Shown: piece after piece, positions 24,857 through 35,120 of the stretch
Position numbering within the stretch: the stretch's first letter is position 1
Layout: every line of letters begins with the position of its first letter
Assembly: GCA_964017045.1 (NCBI GenBank)
Contig: OZ024802.1
Coordinates: 9,560,435 to 9,624,434 of the forward strand
Reading direction: 5' to 3'
Origin: Omphiscola glabra
Lineage: Eukaryota; Mollusca; Gastropoda; Lymnaeidae
Length of the DNA: 64,000 nucleotides
The notes under the pieces: generated by a model
What the model was told of the DNA's origin: nothing
Seen by the model: only the letters and a program-made list of their open reading frames with translations
Database searches by the model: none
Translations under genes and position numbers: made by a program

Positions 24857-25950
24857 GACTATGATTGTGACCACATGCAACTGTTGTGTTTCTTGATTGT
24901 TTGGAATTCTCCATTCATAATTGTACCGTATTGGCCATTATCAAAAATTGTGTTTGATGCGTAACACATAGCTTCAGAATGCTTTATGAAACTCCATCAT
25001 CGCGATCCACGGGCTTTGGCCGCATTACGATCCAAATAAAGTTTGACAGCGAGTTCGTTTAAAACTTTACGTTGCTACTTCTAAATAAGTACATTTTAAT
25101 TTCTTTTTTCTTTCAGTTTTTATAGTGTCATCTTTTGTTCACTGAATAAGTCCCGTCTACTGACACCTGCTTTCAGTGGGCACGGGAAATTCATGTTTTC
25201 ACGTATATTGTTTGCTTCATATTTACTAATGGCATCTTCATAGGTCTCCTCATTAATAACATTTTACAGGGAGGCAACTACAATATTTAAAGTTATAAAT
25301 CGTTTATTTCCTTTTTGTTTCCCCTGATTAATTAAAGGATTACTTTGATGAGTGTCATCCCATGAGTTGAAAACTAAAGAAAAATCGTATTTAAAATGCA
25401 CACAATTCAATTATTACAATAAAAAAGAAAATAAAAGGCAATCCAACAAATATAAAACATACTATATTATGTGTTAAAAAGACACTGTAAAGAGACAATT
25501 TTGAGGACCCCGAAGTGCTAATAAAATATATAAATAAATATATTCAGGGTCTGAGTCTATAAGACAGTCTAAAGCAAGGTTTCCCAACCCTTTTTTTACC
25601 CATTAATACCTAAATAGCCAAACAACGGTTTCATTCCCCCCCCCCCCCCCCCCCCCACCTTTTTTCCTTTTTGGAGACTAAGAATAGAAGAAGTCTTGTC
25701 CAACTCTGCTGTACCTTGAAACATAATTGCATCTCTGCTAACAGAGTCAATATATCCCCTCCCCTTCCAGTATTCTTTGAATGTACCCCCCCCCCAAGGG
25801 GTATGTACGTCTTGCATTAGCAAACACCGCTCTAACTCTAAAGGAACAAACCCCTCCAGTTACGTTTCAAATAAAGGAACTATTTCCGGGAGGTCTTGAA
25901 GCTATGTCGTCCCTGTAACATGGTCTTCAGGGGCAATCAGTGTTAGCACA
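24857..25950. other. Non-repetitive spacer with long poly-C tracts
   Basis: Contains poly-C tracts at about 25638-25657 and 25786-25794. The stretch from 25572 to 25832 begins GCAAGGTTTCCCAACCC and ends with the diverged complement, GCAAACACCGCT, suggesting an old hAT-like MITE. An open stretch after ctttcag at 25176 reads WAREIHVFTYIVCF but has no other support. Confidence 0.35.
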
Positions 25951-26081
25951 TGAACCGCTGAGGCGACACGGCCAAGTGATGACGGGGACACGATGAACCG
26001 TTGAGGCGACACGGCCAAGTGATGACGGAGACACGATGAACCGCTGAGGTGATACGGCCAAGTGATGACGGGGACACGATG
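25951..26081. repeat. 43-bp tandem repeat x3
   Basis: Core GGCGACACGGCCAAGTGATG occurs at exact 43-bp spacing, three copies with a few substitutions. GC-rich in an AT-rich setting. Confidence 0.92.
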
Positions 26082-26160
26082 TGTAGTCAATGAGGACACC
26101 ATTGGGGCTTTTGAGACAATAACATCTTATGTCTACAAGATAAGTGTGGTCTGTCATTGT

Positions 26161-26398
26161 GTTCACTCTACACTCCTAGGTTCACTCTACACTCCTAGGT
26201 TCGCTCTACACTCCTAGATTCACTCTTCACTCCTAGGTTCACTCTACACTACTAGGTTCACTCTACACTCCTAGGTTCACTATACACTCCTAGGTTCGCT
26301 CTACACTCCTAGGTTCACTCTTCACTCCTAGGTTCACTCTACACTCCTAGGTTCACTCTTCACTCCTAGGTTCACTCTACACTCCTAGGTTAACTCTT
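26161..26398. repeat. Minisatellite, 19-bp unit x12.5
   Basis: GGTTCACTCTACACTCCTA is repeated with CTTCAC, CTATAC and TTCGC variants. Confidence 0.95.
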
Positions 26399-26689
26399 AT
26401 TCCTTCTAGGTACACTGGGACATGCCACAAACGGAGTGAATTCAGTTCATGTATGGCACTGGGCTCCATAATGCCTCCCACAAAACCTTAAAAATTTCTT
26501 TCCCCGATCAAAAACTATAATAGAAACATTGAATTCAAGTATACTCAAAAATACACCTCTTGATTTTTATATGTAATACAAAAAAATTCTGGGGAGCAGG
26601 CTCCCCAGACCCCTCAGCCGATTCATCGACATGGTGAAGGAAACTCACACTTTTTTCGAATAGTTTATGTCGGTTAATTTTGACACTTT

Positions 26690-27140
26690 AGTTGACACCA
26701 TTTCCATAAACACTTTTGTTCACACCATTTTCATAGACACTTAATTTGACACTATTTTCATAGACACTTAATTTGACACCTTGTTCACAGACACTTAATT
26801 TGACACCTTGGTCATAGACACTTAATTTGACACCTTGTTCATAGACACTTAATTTGACACTATTTTCATAGACACTTAATTTGACACCTTGGTCATAGAC
26901 ACTTAATTTGACACCTTGGTCATAGACACTTAATTTGACACCTTGTTCATCGACACTTAATTTGACACTATTTTCATAGACACTTAATTTGACACCTTGG
27001 TCATAGACACTTAATTTGACACCTTGTTCATCGACACTTAATTTGACACCTTGTTCACAGAAACTTAATTTGACACCTTGTTCATAGACACTTAATTTGA
27101 CACTTTGTTCATAGACACTTAATTTGACATCATTTTCATA
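26690..27140. repeat. Minisatellite, 27-bp unit x17
   Basis: Core GACACTTAATTTGACACCTT followed by GTTCATA, GGTCATA or ATTTTCATA. The unit is nine codons, so the - strand is open for 154 codons as VKLSVYEQG cycles. Charge and length variants are conserved in frame only because the unit length is a multiple of three. Confidence 0.96.
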
Positions 27141-27238
27141 TCTCCTACTCATTTAACCGAATAATAATTCTTAAAGTTTTTGAAATCTCAAATCTCCAGC
27201 CGAAGCAGTTATGCTGCCTTTATTTAAAACCCAACCAT

Positions 27239-28075
27239 CTACCTTGCCACAATTTACCTTGCGACCATTAACCGTGTGACCATCTACCTTGCCACCATCT
27301 ACTTTGCGACCATCTACCTTGCGACCATTAACCGTGTGACCATCTACCTTGCCACCATCTACTTTGCGACCATCTACCTTGCGACCATTAACCGTGTGAC
27401 CATCTACCTTGCCACCATCTACTTTGCGACCATCTACCTTGCGACCATTAACCGTGTGACCATCTACCTTGCCACCATCTACTTTGCGACCATCTACCTT
27501 GCCACCATCTACTTTGCGACCATCTACCTTGCGACCATTAACCGTGTGACCATCTACCTTGCCACCATCTACTTTGCGACCATCTACCTTGCGACCATTA
27601 ACCGTGTGACCATCTACCTTGCCACCATCTACTTTGCGACCATCTACCTTGCGACCATTAACCGTGTGACCATCTACCTTGCCACCATCTACTTTGCGAC
27701 CATCTACCTTGCCACCATCTACTTTGCGACCATCTACCTTGCGACCATTAACCGTGTGACCATCTACCTTGCCACCATCTACTTTGCGACCATCTACCTT
27801 GGGAACATCTACCTTGCCACCATCTGCCTGGCCACCATCTGCTTTGCGACCATGTACCGTACGACCATCTACCTTGCCACCATCTGCCTGGCCACCATCT
27901 ACTTTGCGACCATGTACCTTGGGACCATCTACCTTGCCACCATCTGCCTGGTCACCATCTGCTTTGCGACCATGTACCGTACGACCATCTACCTTGCCAC
28001 CATCTGCCTGGCCACCATCCACTTTGCGACCATGTACCTTGCGACCATCTGCCTTGTATCCATCTACCTTGCGAC
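27239..28075. repeat. 15-bp minisatellite organised in 60-bp higher-order units
   Basis: Basic unit ACCATCTACCTTGCG (15 bp). Four variants (ending ATTAACCGTGTG, CTACCTTGCC, CTACTTTGCG, CTACCTTGCG) form a 60-bp block repeated almost without change from about 27240 to 27780. After that, a 60/120-bp arrangement with CTGCCTGG and ATGTACC variants follows. Both strands are open for more than 300 codons (ATIYLATIYF on +, KVDGRKVDGG on -), an effect of the three-multiple unit. Confidence 0.97.
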
Positions 28076-28239
28076 TATATTTGGCCATGTCCATTCAGCA
28101 CAAGCAGGGACAATCGAAGTTGTTCCCTTGACTTATTTTAATATTTTTATTTTTTGGTGTTATTGTTTATTTTATTTTTTTTTTGTAATTGTTATTATTG
28201 TAGTTATTGTTATTATTGTTATGCTGATTATATGATGAG

Positions 28240-29362
28240 GGTAAAATTACTTATAATAACTAGATACGAATCAAATTTAAAAACTTAGATGTTAAAAAAA
28301 ATATTAATGAAAGGTTATGTAGTCAGCAACTAATCACGAAAACAAATAATTTAAAGAAATTTTAACTACCTTAAATTATTTCAATTTTCAAAGCCTTCAG
28401 ATTTGATTTTAAAAAATATTCTTGATTTTTTTTCCTCTCCTATAAACTATAAACGAAAACCTCCAGACGACCCGTGAACTCCGCAGTGTGAGAATCTCCT
28501 GACTTTTTAAACGCCAAACCGAGTCAGACCGTCCTACGATGAGCAACAATAAACAAGTTGAATAGCCAAGGGGCGCTACTCTCAGATACCTCCTCTTCAA
28601 GGATGGATGAAACTGATTCAAGCTTAGCTGCGCAGGCAACGCGGCGTCAAAACCATTTTCTCTACGCCTGCTCATCGAAGCGCGCTGTACGGTCTGACAG
28701 TTGCGAGTAGGACGGAATCCGAGGCGTCAGGTTTCCACCGATGTCTGGGGTGTATCTCCGAGCGTGGCTAATCTCTCGGCTTTTGGCGGTGTCAGGGAAG
28801 AATTCAAGGTTTTATGATCACTGAAAGAAAAAGGTGTATGTTTATGATCATTCTTTATGAATATGATTCAGATATAACTGCCGAAACCTTCTCCCCCCCC
28901 CCCCCCCCGGGTAGTGTTTTTTTATATTTGTTGAAATTTTGCGCCCTTTCCTCCGATGGTGCTTTCAAGATTTGTCAAACCTTTTCAAATAATGCTTAAG
29001 TTTTAACCCCGTGTTTTCATCGCCTCCTTTTACACAAGAGCATTGTCTCGTTGGTCAGATTTGTTTAAAATGTTACTTTATATCAAACTTCACATGACAA
29101 AAACAAAAAACTGGCAGATTCGCAAAATTTCATCTATTAAATTTTATATTTTCTAAAAAAATATATTTACAAATTTCGAAGTTAAATTAGAATTAACACA
29201 GCAGCTAGTTTAGCTTGCTTAGAAAAACAACAACAAAAAAATATCAAAACATATATATTTCGGGACTTATTGAATTGAGACATTATTTTCATTTTAAAAA
29301 ACACACACTACTTTGTTAATTTTATATTTCATTCTTTGAACAAAAATGAGTGAATTTGCCAG
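28240..29362. other. Non-repetitive region with an unidentified GC-rich block
   Basis: From about 28445 to 28805 the GC content rises sharply. A - strand frame there reads MSRRRENGFDAALPAQLSLN onward for 88 aa without a known domain. This could be a piece of an unrecognised retroelement or an exon. A poly-C run lies at about 28892-28908. The rest is AT-rich and featureless. Confidence 0.3.
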
Positions 29363-29512
29363 GATCTGAAATTGGGAGATATGATTGACGAGCTGAGAAC
29401 AGAATGTGTTTTCAGACCCATGTTAGAACTGCAGGATGTTGACGACGTTATGAAAAAACGGAGGCAAAATAAACGAAACAAACACTACACAACATGCAGC
29501 ATACATGTATAG
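29363..29512 (+). CDS. Candidate terminal exon with basic C-terminus
   Basis: After gaatttgccag the frame reads DLKLGDMIDELRTECVFRPM, then LELQDVDDVMKKRRQNKRNK, then HYTTCSIHV and TAG. Composition (acidic helix-like stretch, then KKRRQNKRNK) is protein-like and unlike the AT-rich flanks. An internal ATG would give a 43-aa frame. No homologue or upstream exon was identified. It may be the last exon of an unseen + strand gene or a chance frame. Confidence 0.3.
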   Translation, partial: DLKLGDMIDELRTECVFRPMLELQDVDDVMKKRRQNKRNKHYTTCSIHV

Positions 29513-29727
29513 CTTCATCTTGAAGAATTTTCCTTGACCTGGCCACGCAGCTTACAAAACTATCGTATTACAAAAACAACGAATCCCTGTCGACGAAACA
29601 AATATAAAAATATGTATTTATTGGTGTAAAGTAGGTGTTTCTGCAAGTCTACGCCTTCCAACATCCAGTAGATATTTCTGCAAGCGTAAATCCAACAACC
29701 CGTATAGAGACTTTTGCCTGTCTAAAT

Positions 29728-30385
29728 CCAACATTCAGTAGAGATATTGCTGCCAACATTCAGTAGAGATATTGCTGCCAACATTCAGTAGAGATATTGC
29801 TGCCAACATTCAGTAGAGATATTGCTGCCAACATTCAGTAGAGATATTGCTGCCAACATTTAGTAGAGATATTGCTGCCAACATTCAGTAGAGATATTGC
29901 TGCCAACATTCAGTAGAGATATTGCAGCCAACTTTCAGTAGAGATATTGCAGCCAACTTTCAGTAGAGATATTGCAGCCAACTTTCAGTAGAGATATTGC
30001 TGCCAACATTCAGTAGATATATTGCTGCCAACATTCAGTCGAGATATTGCTGACAACATTCGGTAGAGATATTGCTGCCAACATTCAGTAGATATATTGC
30101 TGCCAACATTCAGTAGAGATATTGCTGCCAACATTCAGTAGAGATATTGCTGCCAACATTCAGTAGATATATTGCTGCCAACATTCAGTAGAGATATTGC
30201 TGCCAACATTCAGTAGATATATTGCTGCCAACATTCAGTAGAGATATTGCTGCCAACATTCAGTAGAGATATTGCTGCCAACATTCAGTCGAGATATTGC
30301 TGCCAACATTCAGTAGATATATTGCTGCCAACATTCAGTAGAGATATTGCTGCCAACATTCAGTAGAGATATTGCTGCCAACATT
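29728..30385. repeat. Minisatellite, 25-bp unit x26
   Basis: Core GCCAACATTCAGTAGAGATA with GATATA, TTCAGTCG and AACTTTC variants. Exact 25-bp period. Confidence 0.97.
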
Positions 30386-31061
30386 CGTTTCTTGGCACGT
30401 CATAAATCATACACAAGCAGTCAACAATCTTTTGAAAACTCATTAGTTTCCACTTAAACAAGGGTTCTAAGCCTGTAGTCTGTGGCCTGTGGCTAAGATG
30501 TGTAATCCGTTATTTTATCACGGATTACTACTGGACGTTAAATCGGCCATTCTCTAATGGGCAATAATGACTTAGTGTTTTCTTGTTCGGTGTTTAGTGA
30601 GGGACACAGTGTGTCTTCTGTGTGTGTGTGTGTGTTACAGCTGATCGTGTCATTAATTCTTTCCGTGCTTGTGTATATTAAATGTCCCTGGGAATCTGAC
30701 CATGTCCGACCATTTATGAACATGATAATTTAGTACGTTTGACTTCATTATGGCTTCTTACCTTTCTTCAACCTTCTCCGTAGCCTACCCCTACTCAGAC
30801 CTACACCCCCTCCCCCAATACCCCAGATCCCCTACGCCAGACGCCCTACGCCACTCTCTACACTCCAAAAAAACAAAAACGCTTTACGCAAGAAGTACTA
30901 CCCCAGACCCGTACAGAACTCCTATCCAAGACCCTTTGACCAGACCCCTTACACCAAACCCCCCTACGTCAGCCCCCACACACTAAAACCCTCACAGTCC
31001 CCTACAACCTAGCGTCCGACGGTGACCCGAACCCCTTGATATCAAAACTTGAATTCTCAAC
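30386..31061. other. Spacer with short (TG)n and CCCTACGCC-rich stretch
   Basis: A (GT)7 tract lies near 30620. From 30780 to 31000 the + strand is pyrimidine-rich, with loosely repeated CCCCTACGCCAGAC-like words. No gene is supported. Confidence 0.4.
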
Positions 31062-31724
31062 ACTTCCTTCCAAAAAGGGATAGAAGATCCCACCTTGCCA
31101 CTATTATTTCCTTCCAACAAGGAATAGAAGATCCCACCTTGCCACTATTATTTCCCTGCAACAAGAGATAGAAGATCCAACCTTGCCACTATTATTTCCT
31201 TCCAACAAGGGATAGAAGATACCACCTTGCCACTATTATTTCCTTCCAGCAAGAGATAGAAGATCCCACCTTGCCACTATTATTTCCTTCCAGCAAGTGA
31301 TAGAAGATCCCACCTTGCCACTATTATTTCCTTCCAGCAAGGGATAGAAGATCCCACCTTGCCACTATTATTTCCTTCCAGCAAGGGATAGAAGATCCCA
31401 CCTTGCCACTATTATTTCCTTCCAACAAGGGATAGAAGATCCCACCTTGCCACTATTATTTCCCTGCAACAAGAGATAGAAGATCCCACTTTGCCACTAT
31501 TATTTCCTTCCAACAAGGGATAGAAGATCCCACCTTGCCACTATTATTTCCTTCCAACAAAAGATAGAAGATCCCACCTTGCCACTATTATTTCCTTCCA
31601 GCAAGTGATAGAAGATCCCACCTTGCCACTATTATTTCCCTGCAAAAAGAGATAGAAGATCCCACCTTGCCACTATTATTTCCTTCCAACAAGGGATAGA
31701 AGATCCCACCTTGTCACTATTATT
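31062..31724. repeat. Minisatellite, 44-bp unit x15
   Basis: Core TAGAAGATCCCACCTTGCCA followed by CTATTATTTCC and either TTCCAACAAGGGA or CTGCAACAAGAGA. Exact 44-bp period. Confidence 0.97.
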
Positions 31725-32013
31725 GTATACGTGTACCTCCTTACCTTGTAACCGTGTAACATGTAATATGATCCCACATAGGCTTGGATTCCTCGCTCTA
31801 CATGCTCGTGGAACGCATTCCGGGGTTTGGTGACATCTCACGGCATTACCCCAGGGAGTCTCACATTTACTTAAAACGGGGGACCAACCCGTGACATGTT
31901 TGCGGATAGCTTTATTTTTTACCTACTCTGCCAAATGACGTCACGTTAATCGCTGCGACATTGGGCGAGAACATTGGGCGAGGTTTTCTTTACATTTATC
32001 CATACATGTACAC

Positions 32014-32436
32014 ATGGCCGTGTGAAGGGGGTCCGAAGATGGCCGCATGAAGGGGGTCCGAAGATGGCCGTGTGAAGGGGTCCGAAGATGGCCGTGTGAA
32101 GGGGGTCCGAAGATGGCCGTGTGAAGGGGGTCCGAAGATGGCCGTGTGAAGGGGGTCCGAAGATGGCCGTGTGAAGGGGGTCCGAAGATGGCCGTGTGAA
32201 GGGGGTCCGAAGATGGCCGTGTGAAGAGGTCCGAAGATGGCCGTGTGAAGGGGGTCCGAAGATGGCCGTGTGAAGGGGGTCCGAAGATGGCCGTGTGAAG
32301 GGGGTCCGAAGATGGCCGTGTGAAGGGAGTCCGAAGATGGCCGTGTGAAGGGAGTCCGAAGATGGCCGTGTGAAGGGGGTCCGATGATGGCCGTGTGAAG
32401 GGGGTCCGAAGATGGCCGTGTGAAGGGGGTCCGAAG
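32014..32436. repeat. Minisatellite, 25-bp unit x17
   Basis: Core GATGGCCGTGTGAAGGGGGT followed by CCGAA. One- or two-base deletions in the G run shift the phase. Two overlapping - strand frames of 161-173 codons are repeat by-products. Confidence 0.97.
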
Positions 32437-32602
32437 GGGGTACTTATTCCTGGCGTCAACACTAGGGGGCGCCAAAATCAAGTTTAGATATGACCTTCCT
32501 TACAAATGAATTAAACAACAAAATCTCCCGTACTTCACAAAGACAATGAGCTCCAAAATCATCGTTTAAGTGGTACTCTACGGGTGCAACTTGCTTTCAA
32601 TA

Positions 32603-32832
32603 TCGTCACACGATGACAGTATCTCTTCTCTCCTGTCACACGATGACAGTCTCTCGTCTCTCCTGTCACACGATGACAGTCTCTCTTCTCTCCTGTCACA
32701 CGATGACAGTCTCTTGTCTCTCCTGTCACACGATGACAGTCTCTCTTCTTTCCTGTCCCACGATCACATTCTCTCGTCTCTCCTGTCACACGACGACAAT
32801 CTCTCGTCTCTCATGTCACACGATGACAGTCG
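32603..32832. repeat. Minisatellite, 30-bp unit x7.5
   Basis: Core CTCCTGTCACACGATGACAG. GTCACACGATGAC is partly self-complementary, so each unit can form a small hairpin. It is open in several frames because the unit is ten codons. Confidence 0.96.
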
Positions 32833-32883
32833 CCATAAAGCCACCCTTTGCTGATAACCAACACAATAAAAAAATATTCGGTG

Positions 32884-33022
32884 TGTATTTCCCTCCTCTC
32901 TCTCACCTCTCCCCCTCTCTCTCACCTCTCCCGCCTCTCTCCTCTCTATTTACCTTCTTTCTATCACCTCTCTCTCCTCTCTCTCACTCTCTCTTTCTCG
33001 CTCTCTCCTCTCTCTCTCCTAC
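32884..33022. repeat. (CT)n pyrimidine-rich low-complexity tract
   Basis: About 140 bp of CTCTCTC/CCTCTCT on the + strand. Simple sequence only. Confidence 0.9.
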
Positions 33023-33546
33023 ACACGCTTTTCTATAACTTTAAAAAGATATATTTAGACTTCCTTCAAGACCACCAATAATTCTTCTTTGTGGCGTGGC
33101 CCGCAAAAGGCGGCAAAATATGTTAGACGTCTTTGGTGGGTGGAGCTGAATATCTTCAGTGTTTGACTTCACCCATTGTTGATTTGTCGAGTATACATTC
33201 TATCATGTACATTACACTGACTATCTTTGATCTACACAAACGGTAACAAATCCATTTTTACAAATAAATCTTTCATAACAGGTGATCTAACAGTTGGGGT
33301 GTTAATTACATGTCCAAGTTTAATGGATTCATCCAGGACTGACAGAGGTGGGGACGAGCCCCATTTTCGAAAGAAGGATTTTTATATTTTTATTTGTTGT
33401 AAAATAGTGTATCGCATGGACCATGTTTAGGGAAGAAATGAATGGGAAACCGTCCTCGGCCCCCACCTGTAATTGCGGTTTCTGGCTACGCCCCTGCCCT
33501 CTTGACTCCTCCATCATTGTGTCTCGCCATGCTCACGTACAGCCGT

Positions 33547-33720
33547 ATCAGTGTGACAGTGAGACGCTGTCTCAGATTTATGTACTCGGCGGCCCCAATG
33601 GCGAGAAGTGCGTATCTTACCACGGGGGTAGCCGTATCTCAGCCAGCATCTCCTCGCACTATTCAGACAGTGACGAGGACACAGACAGGGGCCAATTCCC
33701 ACAAGATCACGAACGATTCA
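33547..33720 (+). CDS. Candidate exon with acidic Ser/Asp-rich segment
   Basis: An acceptor-like ...gctcacgtacag is followed by 174 nt and a gtaaga donor. One frame reads PYQCDSETLSQIYVLGGPNG, then EKCVSYHGGSRISASISS, then HYSDSDEDTDRGQFPQDHER. The second frame is also open (RISVTVRRCLRFMYS...), and the - strand is open too. If the donor is not used, TAG follows ten bases later. Not recognised; the base composition is clearly richer in GC than the flanks. Confidence 0.3.
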
Positions 33721-33854
33721 GTAAGATCTAGAGGCGATATTTGAAGACTGGCTTGTTCTTTACCAGGGGTTCTCAGCCTTGTATCGTGACAATAAAAAGA
33801 AACGTGTGCTGTAAGACGGTTCCAAAATATACAAACACCTTGACGATGTCTTTA

Positions 33855-33880
33855 ATAAGATAAGATAAGATAAGATTCTT
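33855..33880. repeat. Short (GATAA)n microsatellite
   Basis: AAGATAAGATAAGATAAGAT-type pentanucleotide repeat, about five units. Confidence 0.8.
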
Positions 33881-34230
33881 TATTATTATTGATCCAAAAA
33901 AATGGAAATGTTTTTTTTTTATTACATGGCACAAGTTCATTTTCGGCACATAAATATATACATATGTTTAACCAAGACAACATTTTACAATTATAACAAT
34001 TTAAACATCAGGCATCTACCGTTAGTCTGTAGCGCAGACATCAGTCATAAATGAACTCCTTTAGTGACAGTAATGACTTAGTGAGATGAGATTCTTAAAG
34101 AACTATAGTAAGTGCCTAATATTATCTTCTTTTTTTTCTGAAATAGTTGTTGAAATAAATTTTAATCTGCGGTGTAAAAGCGGGTGTGACATTAGAATAT
34201 TATAAAATAATAAAACATTGCATATAAAGG

Positions 34231-34631
34231 ATTTATATCAGAGGTCCCCAAACTTTTTTGTTTCGTAGACCCCTTGCCATGATTTTCGGTTTTGTGTAGA
34301 TACCCCTTGCTTACCGGATATTACCTGCCAGTTTATAATAAATCATAAACAGTTTTATGTTTTTAAAATGTTGATTTCATAGGTACTTTTATTATTTTAT
34401 GAAGGAAGATACATGTCTTTATATTATAAGGTAATATTATGCAAGTAAATAGGTAAAATTTGTGTATGTGAATTATTCCATTCATGGTATGCCAAAATAG
34501 AAGTCACGACCCGCTCACCTGAGATCCACTATCGTTGACCCCCCATTTTCATTTCATGGACCCCCCCAATTTTTTTTTTCGCTGACATGGACCCCTTGGA
34601 CCCTTGCAAGTTGGGATTCACTGATTTAAAT
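34231..34631. mobile_element. 385-bp hAT-like MITE with 8-bp target-site duplication
   Basis: The element 34239-34623 starts CAGAGGTCCCCAAACTT and ends AAGTTGGGATTCACTG, which are imperfect inverted repeats. It is flanked by ATTTATAT (34231-34238) and ATTTAAAT (34624-34631), one mismatch in eight. Subterminal GTAGACCCCTTGCC and ATGGACCCCTTGG blocks are typical of this MITE style. No coding capacity. Confidence 0.8.
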
Positions 34632-34929
34632 GAAAAGCTTTATTTTTTTAGGCTTTGTTTAATTCTACTCACACAAAACATTTTTATTATTAGATTTGTT
34701 TTTTGTTAAAGTCGGTGCCTAAATTCAGGCTTGTCGCGCTCCTCTTTACTACATGTCCTATGTCGCCCATGAAAGAGACCACAACTATGTTTAAACCTAT
34801 ATTTATGGTGGAACAAAATGTATGTGGTTAAAAAAGGTGAACTAATGAAACAAATAATAATAACTTGGCTAATTTTTTTATTTTTTTTAAATCATGCAGT
34901 CAAATGCAACTCTATAAATCCTGCAGTAA

Positions 34930-35120
34930 TGCAGTGGCGTAGTGAGGGGGGGGCAAGGGGCGCATCATGCCCCGGGCGCTACTCACAAAAGGGCGCCAAA
35001 TGGTATATTTTACTATAATATTGTATGGTTTTCGAAAAGGGGGGGGCGCTAAAAAGGTATGGGGGGGCGCTAAAAAGGTATTGTGCCCCGGGCGCGAGTT
35101 AAGCTCGCTACGCCACTGCA
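34930..35120. mobile_element. Palindromic MITE, TGCAGTGGCGTAG family, copy 1
   Basis: Left end TGCAGTGGCGTAGTGAG, right end CTCGCTACGCCACTGCA, an inverted repeat with one mismatch in 17. The interior has CATCATGCCCCGGGCGCT and the related TATTGTGCCCCGGGCGC in direct orientation. GGGGGGGCGCTAAAAAGGTA is locally duplicated. A second copy is at 62578-62751. Confidence 0.85.

Noticed and set aside
33340..33500. MITE ending in GGCTACGCCCCTG
   Set aside because: The right end resembles the CAGGGGCGTAGC family, but the supposed left end and target duplication do not match convincingly.
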